This document shows, in pieces, positions 1 through 6,236 of a DNA stretch of 16,970 bases. Position numbers and translations under genes: made by a program. The stretch covers positions 1 to 16,970 of the forward strand of contig WFYK01000153.1 of assembly GCA_015490105.1 (NCBI GenBank). Reading direction: 5' to 3'. Each line of letters begins with the position of its first letter. Position 1 is the stretch's first letter. Origin of the DNA: Aquificaceae bacterium (GTDB lineage: Bacteria > Aquificota > Aquificia > Aquificales > Aquificaceae). The notes beneath the pieces were generated by a model that was not told the origin of the DNA, made no database searches, and was given only the letters and a program-made list of their open reading frames with translations.

Positions 1-1149
1 CCTTCGATCGATCCGACCGCTTATCAGATAACGCCTGCGGATCAGGTCCGCGTTGAAGTGCCCGAAGCCTGCAGGGTAGCCTACGAGAGGGTAGTTCCTA
101 CGGTTGCGGTAATAGACTTTGCCAACAACACCACCTTTGATCTTGCTAAAGTAGTTCAAACCCAAGCCGCGGGAGCCTATCAAAGACAGCACGTTCACGG
201 TGCGGCGGTCGGTATAGTGGGTGGGCCCGGAGGTGTTGGTATAGGAGCTGTCGGTGCGGGCAAAGAATCCGGCCAGTGGGCTATGCAAGCAGAGACCACC
301 TCAAGGGAGGTGAATGCGAATTTGGGTCCTGCGGTAGCGGAAGCGGTCGTGGCGGAACTTGCCAACATAGGCGGAATGAAGATATACACACGAAGGGATC
401 TTCAAAAGGTTCTCGAAGAGCAGAAGTTTCAAATGTCCGGTCTCGTTGATCCCAACACCGCTGTTCAGATAGGTCAGCTTGCGGGCGTAAGATACATAGT
501 TACAGGTGCCATAAACAACATAAACCTCAGGTGGGTTAACGTCCCCAGATCCGCTAAAGAGGAGCTCCAAAAAAGACTCGGCCTCATCGGAACAGCCCTC
601 GCGATAGGGGCTTCTACTCAGGAAGGTTGGAACCTGACCGTTGATCTGACCGTTAAGATCATCGACGCTCAAACAGGTCAGGTTATCCTCTCAAAGCAGG
701 TTTCGGGAAGAGAAGTCATAGGTAAAGCTCCCTTAAACTTCGACGTGGTGATAGGTGCAGCTAAGAAAGCTGCCAAGGAAGCTATAGAGGATATAAGGCC
801 TGAAGTCTCTAAACTCTTTCCGCTCAGGGGTTACATCGTTCAGCTTAGAACCGCACCAGATAAAAGCTCCCGTTACGCACTCATAAATGTGGGATCCAAG
901 CACGGCGTCAAGGAAGGACAGAAGTTTTACGTTATAGACTTTCAGGTGGTTGAAGATCCCCTCTCAGGCAGAACTACCTGCGATCAGGTAAAACTCCCTG
1001 TCACCCTTGTGGTGTCCAATCAAATCCAAATGGACAAAGCTTGGACAGTGGTGGAGGGAGACAAAAACGCCATAATGAGGGTAAAGCTCGGACACGTTGT
1101 TGAGAGAATGCCCCTTGAGGGGGGTAGTGTGATCAAAAAGCTCTTTTAA
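1..1149 (+). CDS. CsgG-family outer-membrane assembly protein, 5' partial
   Basis: The reading frame is open from the first base, so the N-terminus and any lipoprotein signal lie outside the window. The GTG at 58 is internal and not the start. The visible 382 residues show a CsgG-type fold: a strand with VAVIDFANNT (about 103-132), then a Gly/Ala-rich segment (about 205-270), a helix ending in a YTRRDLQKVLEEQ motif (about 385-423), and GVRYIVTGAINNI followed by a strand ending in KIIDAQTGQVI. CsgG proteins form outer-membrane secretion channels, and the related FlgT middle domain builds a flagellar ring. The C-terminal part, with ALINVGSKHGVKEGQKFYV (about 868-930), resembles the FlgT C-terminal domain. 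The stop is 12 bases before the next ATG, so the two are probably co-transcribed. The family call is good. The choice between secretion pore, flagellar ring and another envelope complex is open. Confidence 0.8.
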   Translation, partial: PSIDPTAYQITPADQVRVEVPEACRVAYERVVPTVAVIDFANNTTFDLAKVVQTQAAGAYQRQHVHGAAVGIVGGPGGVGIGAVGAGKESGQWAMQAETTSREVNANLGPAVAEAVVAELANIGGMKIYTRRDLQKVLEEQKFQMSGLVDPNTAVQIGQLAGVRYIVTGAINNINLRWVNVPRSAKEELQKRLGLIGTALAIGASTQEGWNLTVDLTVKIIDAQTGQVILSKQVSGREVIGKAPLNFDVVIGAAKKAAKEAIEDIRPEVSKLFPLRGYIVQLRTAPDKSSRYALINVGSKHGVKEGQKFYVIDFQVVEDPLSGRTTCDQVKLPVTLVVSNQIQMDKAWTVVEGDKNAIMRVKLGHVVERMPLEGGSVIKKLF

Positions 1150-1161
1150 GAGGGTTTTGCT

Positions 1162-3051
1162 ATGTTAATAGCCTTGCTCTTTATACTGACCTTGGGGCTC
1201 TCTTTATCGCAAGGGGGCCCCTTCGGGACATCTTCGAGTTTTAGGGGTGGTGATAAGGTTATCTTCAGGGTTGATGAAACTACGTGTCCCGCAGGTTCAA
1301 TAGATAAAGGCCTTACGCTTATAAGAGGCAGTTACGAGTGTGTGGACTATCAGGGCAAGCGTTGGATAAGGCCTTTCGATGCTGGTCTCGCTCTCTACAG
1401 GGAGATCAATTTAAAGGATAACTTCTCCGTTGAATTCAACTTCCTTGCCTTCAAGGAAGGGTGTCCTTACGTGTCGGTTACCCTCTTCACCGAAGAAGGT
1501 TTAAAGAGAGCTAAAGCTAAAGACCGTTACGGGATCCTTTCAGGAATTTACGTCCTCATGACGGGCACATGTGATTCTGTTGAGGCAGGAATAGATACAA
1601 CTCCCAAGGAGGCGAACGCGTTAAGAGAATACTTCAGGAAAACCACGCCTCAAAAAATTCACAAGGTTGCCCTTTCGGTAAGAAACGGTATGGCCTCCAT
1701 ATATTTGGACGGTAAGAAGATCGCCATGGAACCTTTCAATATAAACCCTCCCATAAGGGGTATAGGTTTTTACTTCTACAGAAGGTTTGCAACCGATGTA
1801 GCTTATGCTGACTCACCTGCCCTGATAGGAGATGTGAGGGTGGCTCTTTATACTCATGAGAAAACAACAAGTAAGCCTGTTCCGACGCCAAAACCCAAAG
1901 TAGCTGTCCCTCCCTCACCGCAAGTAAGAGAAGAGGTAACTTTACCTGAATACTCTCAAGCACCTAAACCGAAGGTGAGCCGACCTCAAACCGTTTCAGG
2001 GGTCAAGTGCATACCCTCCACGGGCATCGGTGAAGCAAGTGTAATAGACGGGGACTTTGCTTCCGCAAAGGCGGAGGCTCTCGCGAGGGCAAAGTGGGAT
2101 GCGATAGAAAAAGCTTTAGGGGTTACCACGAGTGTGAAGACTATAGTTCACAACTTTAAGCTCTTAGACGAGGTTATAAAAAACGAAGTTGGCGGTTTTA
2201 TAAAGGATGTAAAAGTCCTTAAGGAAGAGACCTATGCGGATATGGTCAGGGTAAAAGTGACCGGCTGTGTATACCCCAAGGAAGCGGAGAAGGCAATAAG
2301 CCTGATATCAAGGGACACCGCCTTCAGCGTGATAATCCTCACAGACGATCAGGGCAGGGTGGAACTCGACGAGATGAACCCGGTAACCACGGAACTTGTA
2401 AACATACTCAATCAGCAAGGCTTTAAGGTCTACGATTTTGCAGGAGATCCCAACGTAAATCCTTACGACATAGAGAAGATCATCTCCCAAAGAAGATTCA
2501 TCCTTTTAAGGGCTTACATGTCAAGGGTCCTATCGGGAGCTATGATCGTAGGAAAAGTGAAGCTTATCCCCTCCACCAGAATGGGACAAGACATCGGCTA
2601 CGGGATAAGGGCTACTTTTAACGTGGTTACCGCAAGGCTAACTTACTACCTCCTTACGTGGGATGGAACCGGTGTTAGGATCGTTGCTTCCGGATCCCTT
2701 TCCGCTCAGGGGCGTGGGATAAACATAGAGGACGCCAAGTTTAAAGCTATGGAGGCCCTTGCAAGGCGACTCGGCGGGGACATAGTAGGAAAGCTTGACC
2801 GCTTCCTTGCTTACAAGCGAAAAGTAGTAAGTGTTGAGGTCAAGGGGGTGAGATCCACGGAGGACAACTTCCGCATAAAGGGACGCCTTCAGCGTATACC
2901 TTGGGTGGAATCTGTCGAAGATGTAGGGATCGGAAGGTTCAGGGTAGTTTACTTGGACAACACCGTTTATCTGGCAAACGCTATAGAACGTATACCCGAA
3001 CTCAGGCTCATTAACTTTACACCTACGGAAATTTACGCTGAGCTAAGGTGA
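1162..3051 (+). CDS. Secreted LamG-like / FlgT-N domain fusion protein
   Basis: A 629-residue exported protein with a signal peptide (about residues 1-16, LSLSQ|GG). Residues about 30-232 form a beta-rich module resembling a concanavalin/LamG fold: it contains FSVEFNFLAF and VALSVRNGMASIYLDGKKI and four cysteines (42, 60, 101, 137). A Pro/Lys-rich linker spans 233-280. Residues 281-377 match the FlgT N-terminal (LPP20-related) pattern: GEASVIDGDFASAKAEALARAKWDAIEKALGV would be its signature region, followed by GGFIKDVKVLKEE and VRVKVTGCV. Cysteines 283 and 369 bracket this domain and could form a disulfide. Residues 383-545 look like a second alpha/beta domain, perhaps like FlgT-M, and 555-629 a small beta-alpha-beta tail. 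An AGAGGG ribosome site precedes the ATG. Role inferred: a periplasmic or surface structural part of a complex with its neighbours. The N-terminal lectin-like call is less certain than the FlgT-N call. Confidence 0.75.
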   Translation: MLIALLFILTLGLSLSQGGPFGTSSSFRGGDKVIFRVDETTCPAGSIDKGLTLIRGSYECVDYQGKRWIRPFDAGLALYREINLKDNFSVEFNFLAFKEGCPYVSVTLFTEEGLKRAKAKDRYGILSGIYVLMTGTCDSVEAGIDTTPKEANALREYFRKTTPQKIHKVALSVRNGMASIYLDGKKIAMEPFNINPPIRGIGFYFYRRFATDVAYADSPALIGDVRVALYTHEKTTSKPVPTPKPKVAVPPSPQVREEVTLPEYSQAPKPKVSRPQTVSGVKCIPSTGIGEASVIDGDFASAKAEALARAKWDAIEKALGVTTSVKTIVHNFKLLDEVIKNEVGGFIKDVKVLKEETYADMVRVKVTGCVYPKEAEKAISLISRDTAFSVIILTDDQGRVELDEMNPVTTELVNILNQQGFKVYDFAGDPNVNPYDIEKIISQRRFILLRAYMSRVLSGAMIVGKVKLIPSTRMGQDIGYGIRATFNVVTARLTYYLLTWDGTGVRIVASGSLSAQGRGINIEDAKFKAMEALARRLGGDIVGKLDRFLAYKRKVVSVEVKGVRSTEDNFRIKGRLQRIPWVESVEDVGIGRFRVVYLDNTVYLANAIERIPELRLINFTPTEIYAELR

Positions 3052-3061
3052 GGTATGGGCG

Positions 3062-3691
3062 ATGAGGGGTATGATCGGGCTTTTGATCCTTGCGGCTGTA
3101 TTTTGGATCTCCTGCGGACAGAAAACCGCAACCCAAAAGGACGTTTCAAATCCCAAAGAAGTTCAAATAGCAAGGGCCCAAAAAGCTTTCGCGGAACTTG
3201 AAAAGGAAGTAGGTAAACCCGCAAAAGATCTGAGCCTTCCTACGGAAAAGACACCTTCTATTTCGTCTACCTCTCATCCTAAACCTAAACCAAAAGCTTA
3301 CGCTCACGTGCCCAAGAGGAGCGTTCCAAAAACTAAGTATCCGATAGTAAACGGCCTTCCCGTCTGGGTGTCTAACCCTAACTACGGGGGAGTTTTGGGA
3401 GGTGTAGGCATAGCAAAGAAAAGGCCGGGAATGGGTTACGCGGAGCAAAAGCGTCTTGCCAAACAGATAGCTCTCGCTGATCTTGCCAAGCAGATAGAGG
3501 TAATTGTTAAAACGGAAACGACTTCTGTAAAGGTCAACATGGACACCCAAAGGCTCAAATACTACAAGAGCAAGTTCGAGTCGTATTCGGAACACGAAGT
3601 GAGAAGTCTGCTGATAAAAAACGCGGTCATAGAGGACGAGTGGGTTGATCCCCAAACGGGAGATCTTTACGTGTGGGTAGTAATAAAATAG
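3062..3691 (+). CDS. LPP20-family lipoprotein
   Basis: A 209-residue protein with a hydrophobic N-terminus ending in Cys18 (FWISC|G), read as a lipoprotein signal. Trp at -3 is an unusual lipobox residue, so acylation is likely but not certain. Gly at +2 gives no inner-membrane retention signal. Residues 20-95 are a Lys/Pro/Ser-rich tether. Residues 97-209 fit the LPP20 family: an LPVWVSNPN opening, a GGVGIAKKR turn, a helix with AKQIALADLAKQIEV, and a closing strand pair in EDEWVDPQTGDLYVWVVIK. FlgP of Vibrio, an outer ring protein of the flagellar basal body, belongs to this family. The AGGTGAGG ribosome site overlaps the stop codon of the gene before it, which implies translational linkage. 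Its role as an outer-membrane partner of the two preceding proteins is inferred from context. Confidence 0.82.
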   Translation: MRGMIGLLILAAVFWISCGQKTATQKDVSNPKEVQIARAQKAFAELEKEVGKPAKDLSLPTEKTPSISSTSHPKPKPKAYAHVPKRSVPKTKYPIVNGLPVWVSNPNYGGVLGGVGIAKKRPGMGYAEQKRLAKQIALADLAKQIEVIVKTETTSVKVNMDTQRLKYYKSKFESYSEHEVRSLLIKNAVIEDEWVDPQTGDLYVWVVIK

Positions 3692-3703
3692 GTGATCCCC
3701 AAA

Positions 3704-3718
3704 ACGCAGGAGGTGCGT
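3704..3718 (+). promoter_or_regulatory. Ribosome binding site held in a hairpin loop
   Basis: The bases read ACGCA-GGAGG-TGCGT: a perfect 5-bp stem with the Shine-Dalgarno core GGAGG exactly filling the five-base loop. The ATG follows at 3723. Presenting the site in a loop could favour or tune initiation of the thioredoxin-like gene. With only five base pairs, chance is possible. A TAAAAT box at 3684-3689 overlapping the previous stop codon could serve as a -10 for a separate transcript, but no convincing -35 is visible. Confidence 0.4.
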
Positions 3719-3722
3719 GTAG

Positions 3723-4055
3723 ATGATAGAAGGTTTTAAAGAGATAACCGATAGAGAGTTCTACGAGAAGGTCATGGCTTCAACTAAGCCTTCCGTAGTC
3801 CTGTTTATAGATCCCAACTCTCCCGAAACCCAAAAGTTCGTGGACATACTAAAACCCTACGTGGACCAATACGGGGACAAAATAGACTTTTACTTTATGG
3901 ACGTTACAAAAAACACCTCCTTTGAGGACTTTGGAGTCTTTAACTTTCCCTCCGCTTTATACTTCCGAGACACTATGGAGATCGACAGGCACGACTTTAT
4001 ACCGCCACCGGATATGGTAGAGCAAGCTATAAAGAGACTTCTTCGACTCGCTTAG
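3723..4055 (+). CDS. Thioredoxin-fold protein lacking the CXXC motif
   Basis: A 110-residue protein following the thioredoxin fold: a first helix, the central strand PSVVLFID (23-30), the active-site loop, a helix, a strand DFYFMDVTKN (55-64), then VFNFPSALYF (72-81) with the expected cis-proline at Pro76, and a C-terminal helix. The redox-active CGPC of thioredoxin is replaced by Ser33-Pro-Glu-Thr36, and the protein contains no cysteine at all. It cannot act as a dithiol oxidoreductase and more likely binds a partner or client. No signal peptide is seen, so it should be cytoplasmic, unlike the exported proteins encoded upstream. It lies 31 bases after the LPP20 gene. Its last 29 bases overlap the end of the convergent ferredoxin gene. 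The fold call is firm; the function is unknown. Confidence 0.75.
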   Translation: MIEGFKEITDREFYEKVMASTKPSVVLFIDPNSPETQKFVDILKPYVDQYGDKIDFYFMDVTKNTSFEDFGVFNFPSALYFRDTMEIDRHDFIPPPDMVEQAIKRLLRLA

Positions 4056-4566
4056 CTTCGAAGATCTCCCTGTAGAGTTTTGAATCTATACGCTTAACGC
4101 GGTGGCGGTCCTTCGGGACCTCTTCCACTTCCACGAAATATAAGCAGTTGGTTACGCACTTGGACACGCAGGAAGGGAGGAGGCCCTTTTCTAAGCGTTT
4201 ATAACAGTAGTCGCACTTTTCCACCTTTTGGGTATTTGGATTGAAAGTGATAGCGCCGTAAGGACAAGCTATTATGCAAGCCTTACAGCCTATGCAGAGG
4301 TTTTCTTCCACGTAGACTATGCCGTCAGATTCCCTCTTTCTCATAGCGGAGGTCGGACATGCCATCACGCACGGGGCAGGATCGCAGTGAAAACAGTTCA
4401 TCGGCAGGAAAAAGGCGTCGGGCCAATCACCGAGACCTTCCACGCGAAAGACCTTCATAGGCCTTATGTGTATATTCTCTATTCCCTTTTCCTGAATACA
4501 GGCTACCTCACAGGAAAGGCACCCTATACATCTGTCAAGGTCTATGAGCATTATAGGTCTTTTCAT
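4027..4566 (-). CDS. Four-cluster [4Fe-4S] ferredoxin-type electron-transfer subunit
   Basis: A 179-residue iron-sulfur protein of the DmsB/NrfC/HycB type, which passes electrons between a molybdenum catalytic subunit and another carrier. The cysteine groups are clear: 13/16/19/23 (CIGCLSCEVAC), 58/61/66/70 (CFHCDPAPCVMACP), 91/94/97/101 (CIGCKACIIACP) and 118/121/133/137 (CDYC...CVSKC). That is the sixteen ligands for four [4Fe-4S] clusters, with one extra cysteine at 141. No signal peptide is present, so it is cytoplasmic. It begins 17 bases after the stop of the sulfite-oxidase-fold gene, so the pair is almost certainly one operon. Ribosome binding is weak (AGAAG). What accepts the electrons cannot be read here; no membrane anchor subunit or cytochrome is encoded next to it. 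Confidence 0.88.
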   Translation of the reverse strand: MKRPIMLIDLDRCIGCLSCEVACIQEKGIENIHIRPMKVFRVEGLGDWPDAFFLPMNCFHCDPAPCVMACPTSAMRKRESDGIVYVEENLCIGCKACIIACPYGAITFNPNTQKVEKCDYCYKRLEKGLLPSCVSKCVTNCLYFVEVEEVPKDRHRVKRIDSKLYREIFEAKRVEEVSL

Positions 4567-4583
4567 AGGACTTCTATATTAAC

Positions 4584-5186
4584 TCAATCTCCCCAGTATC
4601 TTTGCTCTTTCCAAGGATCGCCCAGCATGTGGTAACCTCTCTCTTCCCAGTATCCGGGCTTGTCTTCTTTCCTGAACTCTATACCCCAAACGTATTTGGC
4701 ACTCTTCCAAGCGTAAAGCTGAGGCACTACGAGCCTTAGAGGGTAGCCGTGTTCTTTGGGAAGTGGCTCTCCGAACATTTTGTAGGCGAGTATCGAGTCT
4801 TCCTTGGCAAAGTATTCCAAAGGCATGTTTGTTGTATACCCTTCGAGGCAGTAAACGAAAATGTAGCGGGCGCTTTCTTTGGGCTTTACGAGTTTTATAA
4901 TCTCCTGGGTAGGAACACCTTCCCAAAGGATCTCTTTGACACTCCATCGGGTAACGCAGTGAAAGTCCGCAACCAACTCAACGGAGGGAAGGCTCAAGAG
5001 TTCATCGTAGGTAAGCTCTATAGGGTTTTCCACCTCACCCCACACTTTAAAACGGTATCTTTCCATGTCCCAATCGGGAACCCTGTCAACTATGTCGTAT
5101 ACGAGGGGATACTGAATCCAATGCTGGCCCGGGGGCAGTCTATCTTTGCGCTTGTTTATAGGACTTTCTATCCTTTTCTTTGCCAT
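4584..5186 (-). CDS. Sulfite-oxidase-fold molybdopterin oxidoreductase (YedY/COG2041-like)
   Basis: A 200-residue protein covering just the molybdopterin-binding domain of the sulfite oxidase family. Key features are a strand region YRFKVWGEVENP (44-55), the TYDELLSLPSVE segment (59-70), DFHCVTRWS (75-82) with Cys77 as the probable molybdenum ligand, YTTNMPLE (117-124), HGYPLRLVVP (146-155) and the cofactor-contacting AWKSAKYVWGIEF (159-171). It lacks a Tat or Sec signal, unlike periplasmic YedY (MsrP) and SorA, and lacks the haem domain and dimerisation domain of animal sulfite oxidase. The substrate cannot be told from sequence: sulfite, a sulfoxide or another oxo-acceptor are possible. The downstream four-cluster ferredoxin is the likely partner. 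The ATG has no Shine-Dalgarno sequence and is preceded by an AT-rich -10-like stretch. Confidence 0.85.
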   Translation of the reverse strand: MAKKRIESPINKRKDRLPPGQHWIQYPLVYDIVDRVPDWDMERYRFKVWGEVENPIELTYDELLSLPSVELVADFHCVTRWSVKEILWEGVPTQEIIKLVKPKESARYIFVYCLEGYTTNMPLEYFAKEDSILAYKMFGEPLPKEHGYPLRLVVPQLYAWKSAKYVWGIEFRKEDKPGYWEERGYHMLGDPWKEQRYWGD

Positions 5187-5190
5187 AGAT

Positions 5191-5201
5191 ATTTTATTAA
5201 A
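5191..5201 (-). promoter_or_regulatory. Candidate promoter -10 region of the molybdenum-enzyme operon
   Basis: Read on the minus strand, TTTAATAAAAT ends four bases before the ATG at 5186 and holds two overlapping -10-like hexamers, TTTAAT and TAAAAT. A start of transcription 6-7 bases beyond TTTAAT would leave a leader of only a few bases, so the mRNA would be nearly leaderless. No good -35 is visible. The 51-base gap also has to hold the promoter of the divergent gene at 5238; TATGAT at 5221-5226 is a candidate for that one. Confidence 0.4.
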
Positions 5202-5237
5202 GTGTTCGCACCTTCATATCTATGATGGAACTTAGCT

Positions 5238-5567
5238 ATGGCTCTTGACAAAGAAAGCTTAGACGAAGAACTCCTAAAGGAGATAGCTTCGGTAGGTGGT
5301 GACTACGGAAGGAGGTTGGAGTTGATCATAGAGGACCTAAAGAGAACAGAAAAAGCCTACCGCTACCTAAAACACCGACTTTCCCGCCAAAGGGGAACAC
5401 CACTTTTCACGCTGAGGCTCATGATCCGTTTGAGAAAAAGGTTTTTAAAAGTTAAAGAAAAAGGACTCATTTTGAGGAAAAACCTCATCATCTACAGGGA
5501 AGCCCTGGGTTTAATCAAGCACAGGGAAGTCTTTGAAATATACAACCTCGAAGCTTTCAGGCTCTGA
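5238..5567 (+). CDS. Small basic helical protein of unknown function
   Basis: A 109-residue protein I do not recognise. It is rich in Lys, Arg, Leu and Glu. Residues 5-50 and 58-100 look like two long amphipathic helices separated by a short turn at RQRGTPLF (50-57), suggesting a helical hairpin or coiled coil. The stretch LRLMIRLRKRFLKVKEKG (59-76) is strongly basic and could contact nucleic acid or membrane lipid. There are no cysteines, signal peptide or membrane segment. It is transcribed divergently from the molybdenum-enzyme operon across 51 bases. A possible TATGAT -10 box lies at 5221-5226, and the ribosome site (TGGAA) is weak. The stop codon TGA is part of the extended -10 of the following gene. 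Being real is supported by its length, start context and codon use that matches its neighbours. Confidence 0.6.
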   Translation: MALDKESLDEELLKEIASVGGDYGRRLELIIEDLKRTEKAYRYLKHRLSRQRGTPLFTLRLMIRLRKRFLKVKEKGLILRKNLIIYREALGLIKHREVFEIYNLEAFRL

Positions 5568-5573
5568 TATAAT
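5565..5573 (+). promoter_or_regulatory. Extended -10 promoter for a probably leaderless transcript
   Basis: TGATATAAT is a perfect extended -10 (TGnTATAAT). The last T lies seven bases before the ATG at 5581, so transcription would be expected to begin at or next to the start codon. No Shine-Dalgarno sequence exists between them. The TG of the element is the first two bases of the TGA stop codon of the previous gene. No -35 hexamer is visible at the expected spacing, which is usual for extended -10 promoters. Confidence 0.6.
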
Positions 5574-5580
5574 ATGAATC

Positions 5581-6006
5581 ATGAACAGATGGGCAAAAGT
5601 TTTAGAAACCCTCTGTGAAACCGCAAAGGAAAGTGGTCTGAACCTTTTTATCCTTGAAGCGGACGACAAGCTAAAGTGGTTCGGTTATCCGGTTGGTCAA
5701 ATTTGTGTGGAAGCCCTGAACGGAAAAAAGGATACGGAGCTTTTTAAGGAGATAAAATCCAAGATTTCCGAAGAGGTTCAGGCGGGAAAGTTCATAGCAT
5801 ACGTTAGTCCCGTAAACTTTCAGGTGGATATATACGAATCTGACAGGCCCAGGTTCGCTCAAGCGGGTTCTTCAAGACCTTTTTGCGTAACTAGAGAGGG
5901 TTTCAGGGTAGGTTTTTTTGAGTCAAAAGAGGATGCGGTTAACTTCTTTCTCAAGGTCGCAAAGAAACTCCAAGAGAAAGGCTTGAGACTTCACCTATTT
6001 TACTGA
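5581..6006 (+). CDS. Conserved-looking hypothetical protein, 141 aa
   Basis: A soluble 141-residue protein that I cannot place in a family. It begins with an amphipathic helix (MNRWAKVLETLCETAKESG), followed by strands LNLFILEADD and LKWFGYP, and helix-rich segments at 48-68. A strand pair FIAYVSPVNFQVDIYES (72-88) comes next, then RPFCVTREGFRVGFFESKEDAVNFFLKVAKKLQEKG, which reads as strand-turn-strand-helix. The overall alternation suggests a compact alpha/beta domain. Cysteines are at 12, 42 and 102, with no metal-binding spacing. No signal peptide is present. The start codon is fixed by the extended -10 immediately upstream rather than by a ribosome site. The final seven bases overlap the end of the convergent small gene. 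Confidence 0.62.
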   Translation: MNRWAKVLETLCETAKESGLNLFILEADDKLKWFGYPVGQICVEALNGKKDTELFKEIKSKISEEVQAGKFIAYVSPVNFQVDIYESDRPRFAQAGSSRPFCVTREGFRVGFFESKEDAVNFFLKVAKKLQEKGLRLHLFY

Positions 6007-6203
6007 GACCTTTTCCTCCTTCTTTCCTTGTATACCTCCTTTCTGCACTCTTTGATTATCCTCTTGTATTTGTAGTAGACACTCGGAATAGATATAGGAA
6101 GGTTGTAGTATTTTTCAAGGTAAAGCATTATGTCCTCTGTGGTGAGATACTTTCTGTTTCTGATAAGACCTTTTATGTATTTCCGTATTTTCGTTTCTTT
6201 CAT
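6000..6203 (-). CDS. Small basic helical protein, possible DNA-binding wing-helix type
   Basis: A 67-residue protein from the ATG at 6203. A GTG in the same frame at 6218 would add five residues, but it lies inside the terminator hairpin of superoxide dismutase, so I prefer the ATG. The sequence ETKIRKYIKGLIRNRKYL, TTEDIMLYLEKYYNLP and SIPSVYYKYKRIIKE reads as three helices with helix-turn-helix-like spacing, followed by a very basic tail (ERRRKRSQ). This suggests a small DNA- or RNA-binding protein, but the family is not recognised. There is no ribosome binding site before either start, so expression would depend on read-through or a leaderless transcript. It overlaps the end of the gene on the other strand by seven bases. 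Confidence 0.5.
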   Translation of the reverse strand: MKETKIRKYIKGLIRNRKYLTTEDIMLYLEKYYNLPISIPSVYYKYKRIIKECRKEVYKERRRKRSQ

Positions 6204-6227
6204 AACGAAAGGGCCCACAAGGGGCCC
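6204..6227 (-). terminator. Intrinsic terminator after superoxide dismutase
   Basis: On the minus strand, GGGCCC-CTTGT-GGGCCC-TTTCGTT lies about ten bases after the superoxide dismutase stop codon. It has a six-base all-GC stem, a five-base loop and a short imperfect T tract. A T-rich run occurs only on the minus-strand side, which fits termination of superoxide dismutase transcription. The tract is interrupted by CG, so read-through into the next small gene is plausible. Confidence 0.6.
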
Positions 6228-6236
6228 AGCGAGGAG

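Noticed and set aside
58..60. GTG as the start of the first gene
   Set aside because: The frame is open upstream to base 1 and encodes a plausible continuation, so the gene is truncated by the window edge.
205..270. Gly-rich segment of the CsgG-like gene as a tandem repeat
   Set aside because: The GGPGG/GIGAVGAG residues are not repeated at DNA level with a fixed unit; it looks like a flexible or pore-lining segment.
3146..3655. A long minus-strand reading frame opposite the LPP20 gene
   Set aside because: Its predicted protein has no recognisable domain, and the plus strand has a clear family match, a signal and a ribosome site.
4749..5225. Plus-strand reading frame opposite the molybdenum enzyme
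   Set aside because: It covers the confident SUOX-fold gene on the other strand, has no ribosome site, and its composition reads as antisense of a coding frame.
6211..6227. GGGCCC hairpin as a plus-strand terminator
   Set aside because: There is no T tract on the plus-strand side; the T-rich run lies only on the minus strand, after the superoxide dismutase gene.
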